NCBI RefSeq assembly: GCF_000803645.1
Contig: NZ_CP009122.1
Span: 3,882,501 to 3,946,500 of the forward strand
Reading direction: 5' to 3'
Length of the DNA: 64,000 nt
DNA from: Sphingopyxis fribergensis
GTDB lineage: Bacteria; Pseudomonadota; Alphaproteobacteria; Sphingomonadales; Sphingomonadaceae
Numbering within the stretch: position 1 is the stretch's first letter; every line of letters starts with the position of its first letter. The notes beneath the pieces are model-generated. The model made no database searches, had not been told where the DNA came from, and saw only the letters and a list, made by a program, of their open reading frames with translations. Made by a program: the position numbers and the translations under genes. Below, piece after piece: positions 36,550 through 47,750 of this stretch.

Positions 36550-36590
36550 CTCGAAAGGCGCACGTTCCGGTCATAATCGGGGAAACCGCC

Positions 36591-37412
36591 ATGGCCACCA
36601 TCGACGCATCGATCGCACCTGCACGGCCCGCACGCCGCACCGACTGGCTGGGACGGAGCGCGATCTTCTGCTATCTCGCTATCGCCGCGGGACAATTGCT
36701 CTTCGTCGCCTTCATCCTGCTCTATTATTATCCCCCGACGCTGACCGGCAATTTCGCCGCTTGGGACAACAAGCCGATCATCAAGGGCTTTGTGGCGGGC
36801 GACACCGCGGGCAATATATTCTTCGCGGTGCATGTGCTGCTCGCGGCCGTGATCACCTTCGGCGGCCTCGTCCAGCTCGTCCCGGCGATCCGGAACCGCT
36901 GGCCCGCGCTCCATCGCTGGAACGGCCGACTCTATATGCTGTGCGCGCTGGCCCTCGCGCTGGGCGGGCTGTGGATGACATGGGGCCGCGGCACCTGGCT
37001 GAACCATATCGGCGCGATCGGCATCACGCTCGACGCGGTGCTGATCGTTGGTTTCGCCGCGCTGGCTTGGAAAGCCGCACGCCAGCGCCGCTTCGCCGAC
37101 CATCGCCGCTGGGCGATCCGCCTGTTCGCGGTCGCGAGCGCAGTCTGGTTCATGCGCGTCGGCTATATGGCGTGGGGGCTCGCGACCGGCGGCGCCGGGA
37201 TCGGCAAGGCGATGGATGGCCCGTTCGACATCTTCCTCGCCTTCGCCAATTCGCTGCTGCCGCTCGCGATCGCCGAAATCTATCTTCGTGCCGGCGCCCA
37301 CGGCACGCCGCTCGCGCGGCAGGCCACCGCCGCGCTGCTCGGCGTCAGCGGCCTCGTCATCCTCGCGGGCAGTGCTGGCGCATGGATGATGATGTGGGGG
37401 CCGTACATCTAG
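36591..37412 (+). CDS. DUF2306 domain-containing membrane protein
   Basis: A 273-residue inner-membrane protein with about seven hydrophobic segments. The DUF2306 features are the paired histidines FFAVHVLLAAVITFGGLVQL and RWPALHRWNGRLYM, which resemble haem- or quinone-binding membrane proteins, and RFADHRRWAIRLFA. The function is unknown. ATG 36591 with GGGGAAA upstream is chosen over a start 34 codons upstream in the AT-rich control region. It is transcribed alone; the protease gene behind it has its own promoter. Confidence 0.85.
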   Translation: MATIDASIAPARPARRTDWLGRSAIFCYLAIAAGQLLFVAFILLYYYPPTLTGNFAAWDNKPIIKGFVAGDTAGNIFFAVHVLLAAVITFGGLVQLVPAIRNRWPALHRWNGRLYMLCALALALGGLWMTWGRGTWLNHIGAIGITLDAVLIVGFAALAWKAARQRRFADHRRWAIRLFAVASAVWFMRVGYMAWGLATGGAGIGKAMDGPFDIFLAFANSLLPLAIAEIYLRAGAHGTPLARQATAALLGVSGLVILAGSAGAWMMMWGPYI

Positions 37413-37417
37413 GTCGC

Positions 37418-37445
37418 TTGCCTTCGCTTCACGGCTGGCTAGTGT
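37418..37445 (+). promoter_or_regulatory. Predicted promoter of the serine protease gene
   Basis: TTGCCT (37418-37423), a 16-base spacer and TAGTGT (37440-37445) end only seven bases before the ATG at 37453. If used, the mRNA would be leaderless or nearly so, which agrees with the absence of a ribosome binding site. Confidence 0.45.
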
Positions 37446-37452
37446 GCGCGCC

Positions 37453-38994
37453 ATGACCCGCCTCATTGCGCTGCTGCTCGCCCTTCTTACCCTCTCGCTT
37501 CCGGCACATGCCGCCGATGACATCAGCGCCGCGTCGCGCAGCGTCGTGCGCGTCGTCACCGTCGCGATGGTCGATGGCGAGGTCGTCGGTTTCGGCCATG
37601 GCAGCGGCATCGCGATCTCGCCGACGCGCATCGTCACCAACGCGCATGTCGTCGAATCGGCCGCCAAATATCCCGACAATGTCGCGCTCGGCGTCGTCCC
37701 GTCCGAAGGGCAGAAGAGCTTTGCGGGCAAGCTGATCGCGATCGACACCGCGCGCGACCTCGCGCTGATCGAGATTACCGAGGGCCGCCTGCCCGCCGCC
37801 GCCATCTACACCGGCCCGCTCGAATCGGGCGCCGATGTCGTCGCATTGGGCTATCCGGGCAATGTCGACCTCGCGACCGCGCGCAGCGCCAACGACTATA
37901 TCACCCCGCGCACCCCGACGCGCAGCGAGGGTAATTTGTCGAACACGCAGGCGGTCGACGGCGTCGCGATGCTGATCCACACCGCGAAGATTTCGCGCGG
38001 CAATTCGGGCGGGCCGCTCGTCGACCAGTGCGGGCGCATCACCGGCATCAACACCGCGATCACGCGCGCCGACGATGGCGATTCGCCCTTCGCTTTTGCG
38101 ATTTCCGGGCGCGAGCTCATGCGCTTCCTCGCCGATGCGGGCCAGCAATATACCAGCGTCGGCACCCCCTGCCTGTCGCTCGCCGAGGCCGACGCGCGGG
38201 ACCGCGCCGCAATCGACGCCGAATCGCGCGCAAGCGCCGAGGCAAATGCCGCGAAGGATGCCGCCGCGCGGCTCGACCGCGACCTCAGGCAGGCGCGCGC
38301 CGAGGAAGATGCGCTCGCCTCGCGCGAGAACCGCATCGCGCTCGCGGGTGTGTTTTTCGTGATCGGCGCGCTCGCCGCGGGCGCGGGTCTGCTGTTCTAC
38401 AACCAAAAGAATATCCGGAATGCCAAGATCGCGGGCGGCGCGGGCGTGGTGCTGATGTTCGGCGCCGCCATCCTGTTCGCAACGCGCCCCGACGCGCACG
38501 CCGAGATTGCCCAAGAGGCCGCCGCTGTCGCCACCACCGCCACGCCCAAACTCGCGCAGGGCAATTTGCTCTGCACGATCCGCACCGACCGCAGCCGCAT
38601 CACCGTGTCGGCGACGACCGACGTCCCGATCACCATCGGCAAGGACGGCTGCGTCAACGGCCGCACCCAATATACGAGGGGGCCCGACGACCGCTGGCAG
38701 CGCATTCTCGTGCCAAACGAGGAGGCGACGGTCACCGTCGCGTCGATCGATTCGACCGGGCGCGAGTATCGCGTCGAGCGGTATCTGCTCGATGCCGAGA
38801 CGATGACGAAGGCGCGCGAGACGCGCGCGGCGGATACGTTGAAAAGCTGCACCGCCAACCCCGACGAACTCGCCGGGCTTGCGGCGCAGCAGGACGCGAT
38901 CCGCAGCGCGCTTCCCGCCACCCCCAACGAGCGGCTCGTCTATCGCTGCCAGCCCGCTTCGGGGTCGGCGGTCAAACCGGCCGCCGCGCCTTGA
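37453..38994 (+). CDS. Trypsin-like serine protease with internal membrane anchor
   Basis: A 513-residue protein. The signal peptide is MTRLIALLLALLTLSLPAHA. The protease domain (about 25-240) has a complete triad: His in TNAHVV, Asp in DTARDLALIE and Ser in SRGNSGGPLVD. A charged coiled coil (about 250-295) follows, then two hydrophobic segments (LAGVFFVIGALAAGAGLLFY and IAGGAGVVLMFGAAILFAT). A C-terminal region of about 170 residues holds three or four cysteines. The arrangement puts the protease outside the inner membrane. The substrate is unknown. There are no PDZ domains, unlike DegP. Confidence 0.85.
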   Translation: MTRLIALLLALLTLSLPAHAADDISAASRSVVRVVTVAMVDGEVVGFGHGSGIAISPTRIVTNAHVVESAAKYPDNVALGVVPSEGQKSFAGKLIAIDTARDLALIEITEGRLPAAAIYTGPLESGADVVALGYPGNVDLATARSANDYITPRTPTRSEGNLSNTQAVDGVAMLIHTAKISRGNSGGPLVDQCGRITGINTAITRADDGDSPFAFAISGRELMRFLADAGQQYTSVGTPCLSLAEADARDRAAIDAESRASAEANAAKDAAARLDRDLRQARAEEDALASRENRIALAGVFFVIGALAAGAGLLFYNQKNIRNAKIAGGAGVVLMFGAAILFATRPDAHAEIAQEAAAVATTATPKLAQGNLLCTIRTDRSRITVSATTDVPITIGKDGCVNGRTQYTRGPDDRWQRILVPNEEATVTVASIDSTGREYRVERYLLDAETMTKARETRAADTLKSCTANPDELAGLAAQQDAIRSALPATPNERLVYRCQPASGSAVKPAAAP

Positions 38995-39024
38995 GGCGAT
39001 AACGCGCAGGAAACCGAAGCCGGA

Positions 39025-39702
39025 TCAGCCCCCGCACGCCTTGAACAGCATCAGTGTCCGTTCTTTCGCCAGATCGGCGCTCGCCTCGTGATAATCCTTG
39101 CGCCGGTCGCTGTTGAACCCATGCCCCGCCTCATAAACGAAAATCTGTGCGGTCGGGTGATCCTTCGCGATCAGCGCCTCGACGCCCGCCATGGGGATCC
39201 CGTCGTCGAAGCGGCCGAAATGGGCGATTGTCGCGCAGGCGGGCGCCTCATCCTTGAACATTGTCGGGACGAGGCTGCCGTAAAAGGCCGAGGAGGCGGC
39301 AAGATCGGGGCTGATCTGCCCCATCCGCCACGCGACTGAGCCGCCGTAACAATAGCCGGCGATGAAGACCGGGCCTTTCCCTTTGAGCGCGTCGATGCAC
39401 GTCTGCGCATCCTTCAGGCTCTGCTCGAACGGGTGGAGCTCGCGCGCCAGCTGCACCGCGCGCTGGAATTGCGGCCCCGAATAGTCGCTCTCGAAACCCG
39501 GATGCTCGCGGTCGAACAGCGCGGGGCTGAGCACCTCATAGCCTTCGGCGGCATATTCGTCGCACATCTCGCGGATATGATCGGTGACCCCGAAGATTTC
39601 CTGGATCAGCACCAACCCACCGCGGCGGTCGCCTTCGAGCCGGGCGTGATAGACCGCGATCTCGGCGCCATCGTCCATCGTCATCCGGATCATCTCGCCC
39701 AT
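39025..39702 (-). CDS. Dienelactone hydrolase family protein
   Basis: A 225-residue alpha/beta hydrolase. The nucleophile is Cys in GYCYGGSVAW (about residue 119), with Asp in FGRFDDGIP (about 169) and His in EAGHGFNSD (about 200). This is the Cys-Asp-His triad of carboxymethylenebutenolidase-type enzymes. No aromatic ring-cleavage genes are nearby, so the natural substrate is uncertain. The ATG at 39702 has GGAAGG upstream. It is divergent from the ATP synthase operon. Confidence 0.9.
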   Translation of the reverse strand: MGEMIRMTMDDGAEIAVYHARLEGDRRGGLVLIQEIFGVTDHIREMCDEYAAEGYEVLSPALFDREHPGFESDYSGPQFQRAVQLARELHPFEQSLKDAQTCIDALKGKGPVFIAGYCYGGSVAWRMGQISPDLAASSAFYGSLVPTMFKDEAPACATIAHFGRFDDGIPMAGVEALIAKDHPTAQIFVYEAGHGFNSDRRKDYHEASADLAKERTLMLFKACGG

Positions 39703-39784
39703 CTTGCACCTTCCCTTCGAGGTCATATTTTTTGGTTAGCCCGTCCCTATCGCACGAAGGGGCAAAAGCAATCACCCGCCCGCC

Positions 39785-39813
39785 TTGCATTGCAGCAAAA
39801 TCGTTGCTAGGCG
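39785..39813 (+). promoter_or_regulatory. Predicted promoter of the atpHAGDC operon
   Basis: TTGCAT (39785-39790), a 17-base spacer and TAGGCG (39808-39813) precede atpH by about 92 nt. It fits the TTG-N17-TAG pattern also found before rplU. Confidence 0.45.
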
Positions 39814-39905
39814 CGCCGCGACTTCGCGTGGGGGGGCATTCGTCGAATATCCCCGAAAAGCGCGCGACCCATCCCCCACGGGATAGCAACAAAGGACTTT
39901 CACGC

Positions 39906-40472
39906 GTGGAGAATTCCGGCGGCATTCAGGGCAACATCACGGCGGGCCTCGCGGGCCGTTATGCAGTGGCTTTGTTCGATCTGGCCCGCGAATCGAACGC
40001 GATCGACGCGGTCGCCAAGAGCCTCAGCGACCTGCGCGCCGGCCTCGCCGAATCGGCCGACCTGACGGCGCTGGTCTCCAGCCCGGTCGTCGGCCGCACC
40101 GATGCCGCGAACGCCATCGCAGCGGTCGGCAAGGCGATGAAGCTTGATTCGCTGACCGCAAAGTTCCTTGGCGTCCTCGCCGAGAACCGCCGCCTCGCCG
40201 ATCTGCCGAAGATGATCGACGCCTTCGACGCGATCGTCGCCGATCATCGCGGCGAAGTGACCGCCAAGGTCACCAGCGCGCATCCGCTTTCCGCCGCACA
40301 GCTGAAAGAGCTGACCGCGAACCTCAAATCCCGTGTCGGGCGCGACGTCAGCGTCGCCGCGACCGTCGACCCCGCCATCCTTGGCGGTCTCGTCGTCCAG
40401 CTGGGCAGCCAGCTGATCGACGGCAGCATCCGTACCCGTCTCAACAGTTTCGCCCAGGCGATGAAGGGCTGA
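39906..40472 (+). CDS. atpH: ATP synthase F1 subunit delta
   Basis: A 188-residue delta subunit that links the F1 head to the peripheral stalk. ITAGLAGRYAVALFDLARES is the conserved N-terminal region and GGLVVQLGSQLIDGSIRTRL the conserved C-terminal one. GTG 39906 is the start, with AAAGGA nine bases upstream; the open frame before it contains promoter DNA. It is the first gene of an F1-only operon, as is usual in alphaproteobacteria, where Fo genes lie elsewhere. Confidence 0.95.
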   Translation: MENSGGIQGNITAGLAGRYAVALFDLARESNAIDAVAKSLSDLRAGLAESADLTALVSSPVVGRTDAANAIAAVGKAMKLDSLTAKFLGVLAENRRLADLPKMIDAFDAIVADHRGEVTAKVTSAHPLSAAQLKELTANLKSRVGRDVSVAATVDPAILGGLVVQLGSQLIDGSIRTRLNSFAQAMKG

Positions 40473-40512
40473 AAAGCCCGTACGCCCAATTTGCCCGATG
40501 AAAGGCTAAACC

Positions 40513-42042
<1,530 letters not shown>

Positions 42043-42093
42043 AGGTTTACGTCGTCGCGGCTTCGGCCGGGACGACGAAATATAGGGGCCTTC

Positions 42094-42969
42094 ATGGCAA
42101 ACCTGAAAGAACTCAAAGGGCGGATCAACTCGGTCAAATCGACCCAGAAGATCACCAAGGCCAAGAAAATGGTCGCAGCCGCGAAGCTGCGCAAGGCGCA
42201 GGCGGCTGCCGAAGCCGCGCGTCCTTATGCCGAACGCCTCGAAGGCGTCGTCGCCAGCCTCGCATCGAAGGTCGGCGGGTCGGACAGCGCGCCGAAGCTG
42301 CTCGCGGGCACCGGCAAGAGCGACACGCACCTGCTCGTCGTGCTCAACAGCGACCGCGGCCTCGCCGGCGCGTTCAACTCGAACATCGTCAAGGCAGCGC
42401 GCGACAAGGCGCTCGAGCTGCAGGCCGAGGGCAAGAAGGTTCTCTTCTACCTGATCGGCCGCAAGGGCCGTCCGGTCATCGCACGCCTGTTCGCGGGTCA
42501 GATCACCGAACTTTACGAGACAACCGGCATCCGCGACATCGGCTTCGACCAGGCGCACGAGGTTTCGGCCAAGGTCATGGAGATGTACGAAGCCGGCGTG
42601 TTCGACGTCGCGCATCTCTTCTATTCGAAGTTCCGCTCGGCGCTCCTCCAGGTCGCGACCGGCCAGCAGCTGATCCCCGTTCCCGCGCCTGTAGACGTTC
42701 CGGCATCCGGCGGCGCCGCGGTCGAATATGAACCCGACGAAGAAGCGATCCTCGCCGATCTGCTCCCGCGCAACATCACCATCCAGATCTTCAAGGGCAT
42801 CCTTGAAAACGCCGCGTCCGAACAGGGCGCGTCGATGACCGCGATGGACAACGCAACGCGCAACGCGGGCGACCTGATCAACAAGCTGACCATCATCTAC
42901 AACCGCACGCGTCAGGCGGCGATCACGACCGAACTCATCGAAATCATCGCTGGCGCCGAAGCGCTGTAA
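42094..42969 (+). CDS. atpG: ATP synthase F1 subunit gamma
   Basis: A 291-residue gamma subunit, the rotating central shaft of F1. The N-terminal helix has [20 protein letters not shown] and the C-terminal helix [20 protein letters not shown], which ends with the conserved [28 protein letters not shown] is the typical central motif. It lies between atpA and atpD. Confidence 0.98.
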   Translation: MANLKELKGRINSVKSTQKITKAKKMVAAAKLRKAQAAAEAARPYAERLEGVVASLASKVGGSDSAPKLLAGTGKSDTHLLVVLNSDRGLAGAFNSNIVKAARDKALELQAEGKKVLFYLIGRKGRPVIARLFAGQITELYETTGIRDIGFDQAHEVSAKVMEMYEAGVFDVAHLFYSKFRSALLQVATGQQLIPVPAPVDVPASGGAAVEYEPDEEAILADLLPRNITIQIFKGILENAASEQGASMTAMDNATRNAGDLINKLTIIYNRTRQAAITTELIEIIAGAEAL

Positions 42970-44532
<1,563 letters not shown>

Positions 44533-44542
44533 GTGATTAAGT

Positions 44543-44562
44543 CCCTCCCCTTCTGGGGAGGG
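44543..44562 (+). terminator. Hairpin between atpD and atpC
   Basis: CCCTCCCC (44543-44550) pairs perfectly with GGGGAGGG (44555-44562) around a TTCT loop. It lacks a T-run, so it may be an mRNA stability or attenuating element inside the operon rather than a full terminator. The same GGGGAGGG stem occurs at 5773-5798. Confidence 0.45.
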
Positions 44563-44578
44563 GTTTGAGGAATAGAAG

Positions 44579-44836
44579 ATGGCCCTGAAGTTCGAACTCG
44601 TCACCCCCGCCCGCCTCGAGCGGTCGATCGACGTCCATATGGTCACCGTACCTGGCAGCGAAGGTGATTTTTCGGTGCTCGAAGGCCATGCGCCGTTCAT
44701 GGCGACGCTGCGCAACGGGCCGCTGACCATCTATGCGACCGCGGGCGCCGCGCCCGAGGTGATCGAGGTCGAGGGCGGCTTTGCCGAGGTGAACGAGGCC
44801 GGCCTGACCGTTCTGGCCGAGCATATCGCAAGCTGA
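44579..44836 (+). CDS. atpC: ATP synthase F1 subunit epsilon
   Basis: An 85-residue epsilon subunit consisting of the N-terminal beta-sandwich only. It has [20 protein letters not shown] and [20 protein letters not shown]. The two C-terminal inhibitory helices of the E. coli protein are absent, as in many alphaproteobacteria. Without them, ATP hydrolysis must be limited in another way, for example by the alphaproteobacterial zeta inhibitor (not in this window). It is the last gene before a strong terminator. Confidence 0.96.
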   Translation: MALKFELVTPARLERSIDVHMVTVPGSEGDFSVLEGHAPFMATLRNGPLTIYATAGAAPEVIEVEGGFAEVNEAGLTVLAEHIAS

Positions 44837-44860
44837 TTGCTTCCGCCGTCCACGGCGATC

Positions 44861-44895
44861 AAAGCCCGCATCCCTCTGGATGCGGGCTTTTTTTT
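44861..44895 (+). terminator. Intrinsic terminator of the atp operon
   Basis: AAAGCCCGCATCC and GGATGCGGGCTTT form a perfect 13-bp stem with a CTCT loop, followed by a run of nine T that includes the last T of the stem. This is one of the strongest terminators in the window. Confidence 0.93.
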
Positions 44896-45018
44896 ATGCC
44901 CGGCGCGCATTGGCCCGGCGCATTAGGACAATGTCAAAGTTTCCGGTTTATTCACCGTATCGGATGGGGGCTCGCCAGAAAGCGGCGAGGCTCCGAGATA
45001 TGGAAGCAGGATAAACCG

Positions 45019-46509
45019 ATGAGTGCATTCGGACGCCGACCCGGAACCGCTGGCCGCCCCGCCTTTGGCGTGGCCAAGCCGATGCAGGGTGGATCGGGCG
45101 TGCCCGGCGGCAACCAGTTCCCCGCGATCGAGACGCCCGTCGAAATCCCGCAGATGCCGTCGAACATGACGCCCGAAGAAGAGGCGATGGAGCGACTGAA
45201 CCAGCGTTCGACCGCCGAGGCGATGGAGCCCGAAAAAGCGCAAGGGTTCGAAGCCAGCGTCCACAAGATCAAGGAACAGGTGCTGCCGCGCCTGCTCGAA
45301 CGCGTCGACCCCGAAGCCGCGGCGACGCTCAACAAGGACGAGCTGACCGAGGAATTCCGTCCGATCATTCTCGAAGTGCTCGCTGAGCTGCGAATCACTC
45401 TAAACCGCCGCGAACAATTCGCGCTTGAAAAGGTGCTCGTCGACGAACTGCTCGGTTTCGGGCCGCTCGAGGAATTGCTCGCCGACCCCGATATCAGCGA
45501 CATCATGGTGAACGGACCGTATCAGACCTATATCGAACGCAAGGGCCAGCTGGTCATCGCGCCGATCCAGTTCCGCGACGAGCAGCACCTGTTCCAGATC
45601 GCACAGCGCATCTGCAACCTCGTCGGTCGCCGCGTCGACCAGACCACGCCGCTCGCCGACGCCCGTCTCAAGGACGGCAGCCGCGTCAACGTCATCGTCC
45701 CGCCGCTCAGCTTGCGCGGTACCGCGATCTCGATTCGTAAATTCTCGGCCAAGCCGATCACGCTCGACATGCTCTGCCAATGGGGCGCGATGAGCCAGAA
45801 GATGTGCACCGCGCTGAAAATCGCGGGCGCCAGCCGTTTCAACATCGTCATCTCGGGCGGCACGGGTTCGGGTAAGACGACGATGCTCAACGCGCTGTCG
45901 AAGATGATCGACCCCGGCGAACGCGTGCTGACGATCGAGGACGCCGCCGAACTTCGCCTGCAACAGCCGCACTGGCTGCCGCTCGAAACGCGCCCCGCGA
46001 ACCTTGAGGGCAATGGCGCGATCCACATGGGCGACCTTGTGAAGAACGCGCTGCGTATGCGCCCCGACCGCATCATCATGGGCGAGGTTCGCGGCGCGGA
46101 GTGTTTCGACCTTCTCGCCGCGATGAACACGGGTCACGACGGCTCGATGTGTACGCTCCACAGCAACTCGCCCCGCGAATGCCTCGGCCGTATGGAGAAT
46201 ATGGTGCTGATGGGCGACATCAAGATTCCGAAGGAAGCGATCTCGAAACAGATCGCCGATTCGGTCGACCTGATCGTCCAGATCAAGCGCCTGCGCGACG
46301 GGTCGCGCCGTGTCACCAACGTCACCGAGGTGATCGGTATGGAAGGCGACGTCATCGTCACGCAGGAACTCTTCAAGTTTGAATATCTCGACGAGGACAA
46401 GGACGGCAAGATCGTCGGCGAATATCGCGCGATGGGCCTGCGTCCCTATACGCTGGAAAAAGCGCGCCAATATGGCTTCGATCAGCCCTATCTCGAGGCG
46501 TGCCTGTAA
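45019..46509 (+). CDS. cpaF: CpaF-type secretion ATPase (Tad/type IV pilus family)
   Basis: A 496-residue hexameric ATPase. A disordered N-terminus (about 1-70) is followed by an N-domain with TLNKDELTEEFRPIILEVL. The catalytic domain has Walker A SGGTGSGKTTML (about 277-288), an Asp box (TIEDAAELRL), Walker B (IIMGEVRGAE) and the His box (MNTGHDGSMCTLH). CpaF powers assembly of Tad (Flp) pili. No other tad/cpa genes adjoin it, and the two flanks hold a terminator and a repeat, so it is an orphan here. The ATG at 45019 has AGCAGGA upstream. Confidence 0.93.
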   Translation: MSAFGRRPGTAGRPAFGVAKPMQGGSGVPGGNQFPAIETPVEIPQMPSNMTPEEEAMERLNQRSTAEAMEPEKAQGFEASVHKIKEQVLPRLLERVDPEAAATLNKDELTEEFRPIILEVLAELRITLNRREQFALEKVLVDELLGFGPLEELLADPDISDIMVNGPYQTYIERKGQLVIAPIQFRDEQHLFQIAQRICNLVGRRVDQTTPLADARLKDGSRVNVIVPPLSLRGTAISIRKFSAKPITLDMLCQWGAMSQKMCTALKIAGASRFNIVISGGTGSGKTTMLNALSKMIDPGERVLTIEDAAELRLQQPHWLPLETRPANLEGNGAIHMGDLVKNALRMRPDRIIMGEVRGAECFDLLAAMNTGHDGSMCTLHSNSPRECLGRMENMVLMGDIKIPKEAISKQIADSVDLIVQIKRLRDGSRRVTNVTEVIGMEGDVIVTQELFKFEYLDEDKDGKIVGEYRAMGLRPYTLEKARQYGFDQPYLEACL

Positions 46510-46690
46510 GCTCGAACCCTCTCCCCTTGGGGGAGAGGGATGCGCAGACTTGGCAGCTTTGCTGCCTAGTCGAAGCTGGGTGAGGGTTCGGGGCGTAGCG
46601 CGCGAAAGCTGCGGCAGAGACCATCATCCCACTCCGCCTGATCGCTTCGCGACAAGGCTCCATGTCTTTCTCCCTCAAGGGGAGAAGGTT
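46510..46690. repeat. Extragenic long inverted repeat, same family as 24144-24316
   Basis: It has the same order of blocks as the copy after dnaJ: CTCTCCCCTTGGGGGAGAGG, GTCGAAGCTGGGTGAGGGTT and CTCAAGGGGAGAAGG. The middle differs more than the ends. Neither copy encodes a protein. It lies between cpaF and a convergent small gene. Confidence 0.8.
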
Positions 46691-46691
46691 T

Positions 46692-46877
46692 TTATTTCCC
46701 CGCCAGCCAGAACGCCGTCGCGAACAGCGCGACGGCGGCCGACGCGAGCGCGATCCCGCGCCACGGCATGAATCCGACATTGTCGACGTCGCGGCGGTTG
46801 TTGCGGCGCCAGCTGGCAACCTCGGCAATGCCGAACAGCACTGCGGCTCCGATACCAACCAGCATGGACACTTGCAT
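46692..46877 (-). CDS. Small membrane protein, 61 aa
   Basis: The protein has two hydrophobic segments, at about residues 4-20 (SMLVGIGAAVLFGIAEV) and 40-58 (GIALASAAVALFATAFWLA), joined by a basic loop (SWRRNNRRDVDN). The start is placed at ATG 46877, with GAAGGGA about ten bases upstream; the longer frame (78 codons) would remove that site. No family is recognised. It is divergent from the methyltransferase gene at 46929. Confidence 0.55.
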   Translation of the reverse strand: MQVSMLVGIGAAVLFGIAEVASWRRNNRRDVDNVGFMPWRGIALASAAVALFATAFWLAGK

Positions 46878-46928
46878 TACCGCGCATCCCTTCGCAAACA
46901 GGGCTTTCCCCTGGAGAGAGGTGCCCAT

Positions 46929-47750
46929 ATGCGTTCCCTGTTATTGCTTGCAAGTGCCGCCGCCCTGATCGCCGTCCCCGCTGCCGCGATGCAGCATGAC
47001 GCGCACGCGAACCACAAGGCGCACGATGCCATCACCGCCGCCGTCGCCGCCCCCACCCGCACGGCAACAAACACGCCGCGCGACACATATCGCCACCCCG
47101 CCGAAACGCTCGCTTTTTTCGGTGTGGAGCCCAGCGACACGGTGGTCGAACTGTGGCCCGGCGGCGGCTGGTACACCGAAATCCTCGCCCCGCTCGCCAA
47201 GTCCGGCGGCGGCACGCTCTATGTCGCGGCACCGTGGGAACGCGGCCTCAATCGGATCAAGGAAAAGCAGACCGCCGACGCGGCCACCTATGGCGCGGTC
47301 AAGCTCGCCGAGTTTCCGGGCACGGGTGCGGGGTCAAAGGTTCCCGACGGCAGCGCCGATGTCGTGCTGACCTTCCGCAACGTCCACAACTGGCGCTTCG
47401 GTGGCACCGACAAGGCGGCCGACGCGTTCAAGCAAATCTTCGCGATGCTGAAGCCAGGCGGCACGCTCGGCGTTGTCGAGCACCGGCTGAACGAAAGCGA
47501 CGATAGCGCGAAGGAAGAAAAGTCGGGCTATATGAAGAAAAGCTCGATCGTCGCTTTCGCCGAAGCCGCGGGCTTCAAGCTGGCGGGCGAGAGCGAGATC
47601 AACGCCAATCCCAAGGACACCAAGGATTATCCCAAGGGCGTCTGGACGCTGCCGCCGAACCTGACCGAAGGCGACACCGACCGCGCAAAATACGTCGCGA
47701 TCGGCGAATCGGACCGTATGACGCTGAAATTCGTGAAGCCCGCGAGCTGA
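46929..47750 (+). CDS. Predicted methyltransferase with signal peptide (COG4798 type)
   Basis: A 273-residue protein. A clear Sec signal peptide (MRSLLLLASAAALIAVPAAA) is followed by a His-rich segment (MQHDAHANHKAHD). The class I methyltransferase fold has motif I VVELWPGGGWYTEILAP (about residues 74-90) and LKPGGTLGVVEHRL (about 176-189). Export is odd for an SAM-dependent enzyme, since SAM is cytoplasmic. This family may therefore bind another ligand or have lost the activity. The ATG at 46929 is preferred over the open frame upstream. Its stop overlaps the putative aat start as CTGA. Confidence 0.8.
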   Translation: MRSLLLLASAAALIAVPAAAMQHDAHANHKAHDAITAAVAAPTRTATNTPRDTYRHPAETLAFFGVEPSDTVVELWPGGGWYTEILAPLAKSGGGTLYVAAPWERGLNRIKEKQTADAATYGAVKLAEFPGTGAGSKVPDGSADVVLTFRNVHNWRFGGTDKAADAFKQIFAMLKPGGTLGVVEHRLNESDDSAKEEKSGYMKKSSIVAFAEAAGFKLAGESEINANPKDTKDYPKGVWTLPPNLTEGDTDRAKYVAIGESDRMTLKFVKPAS

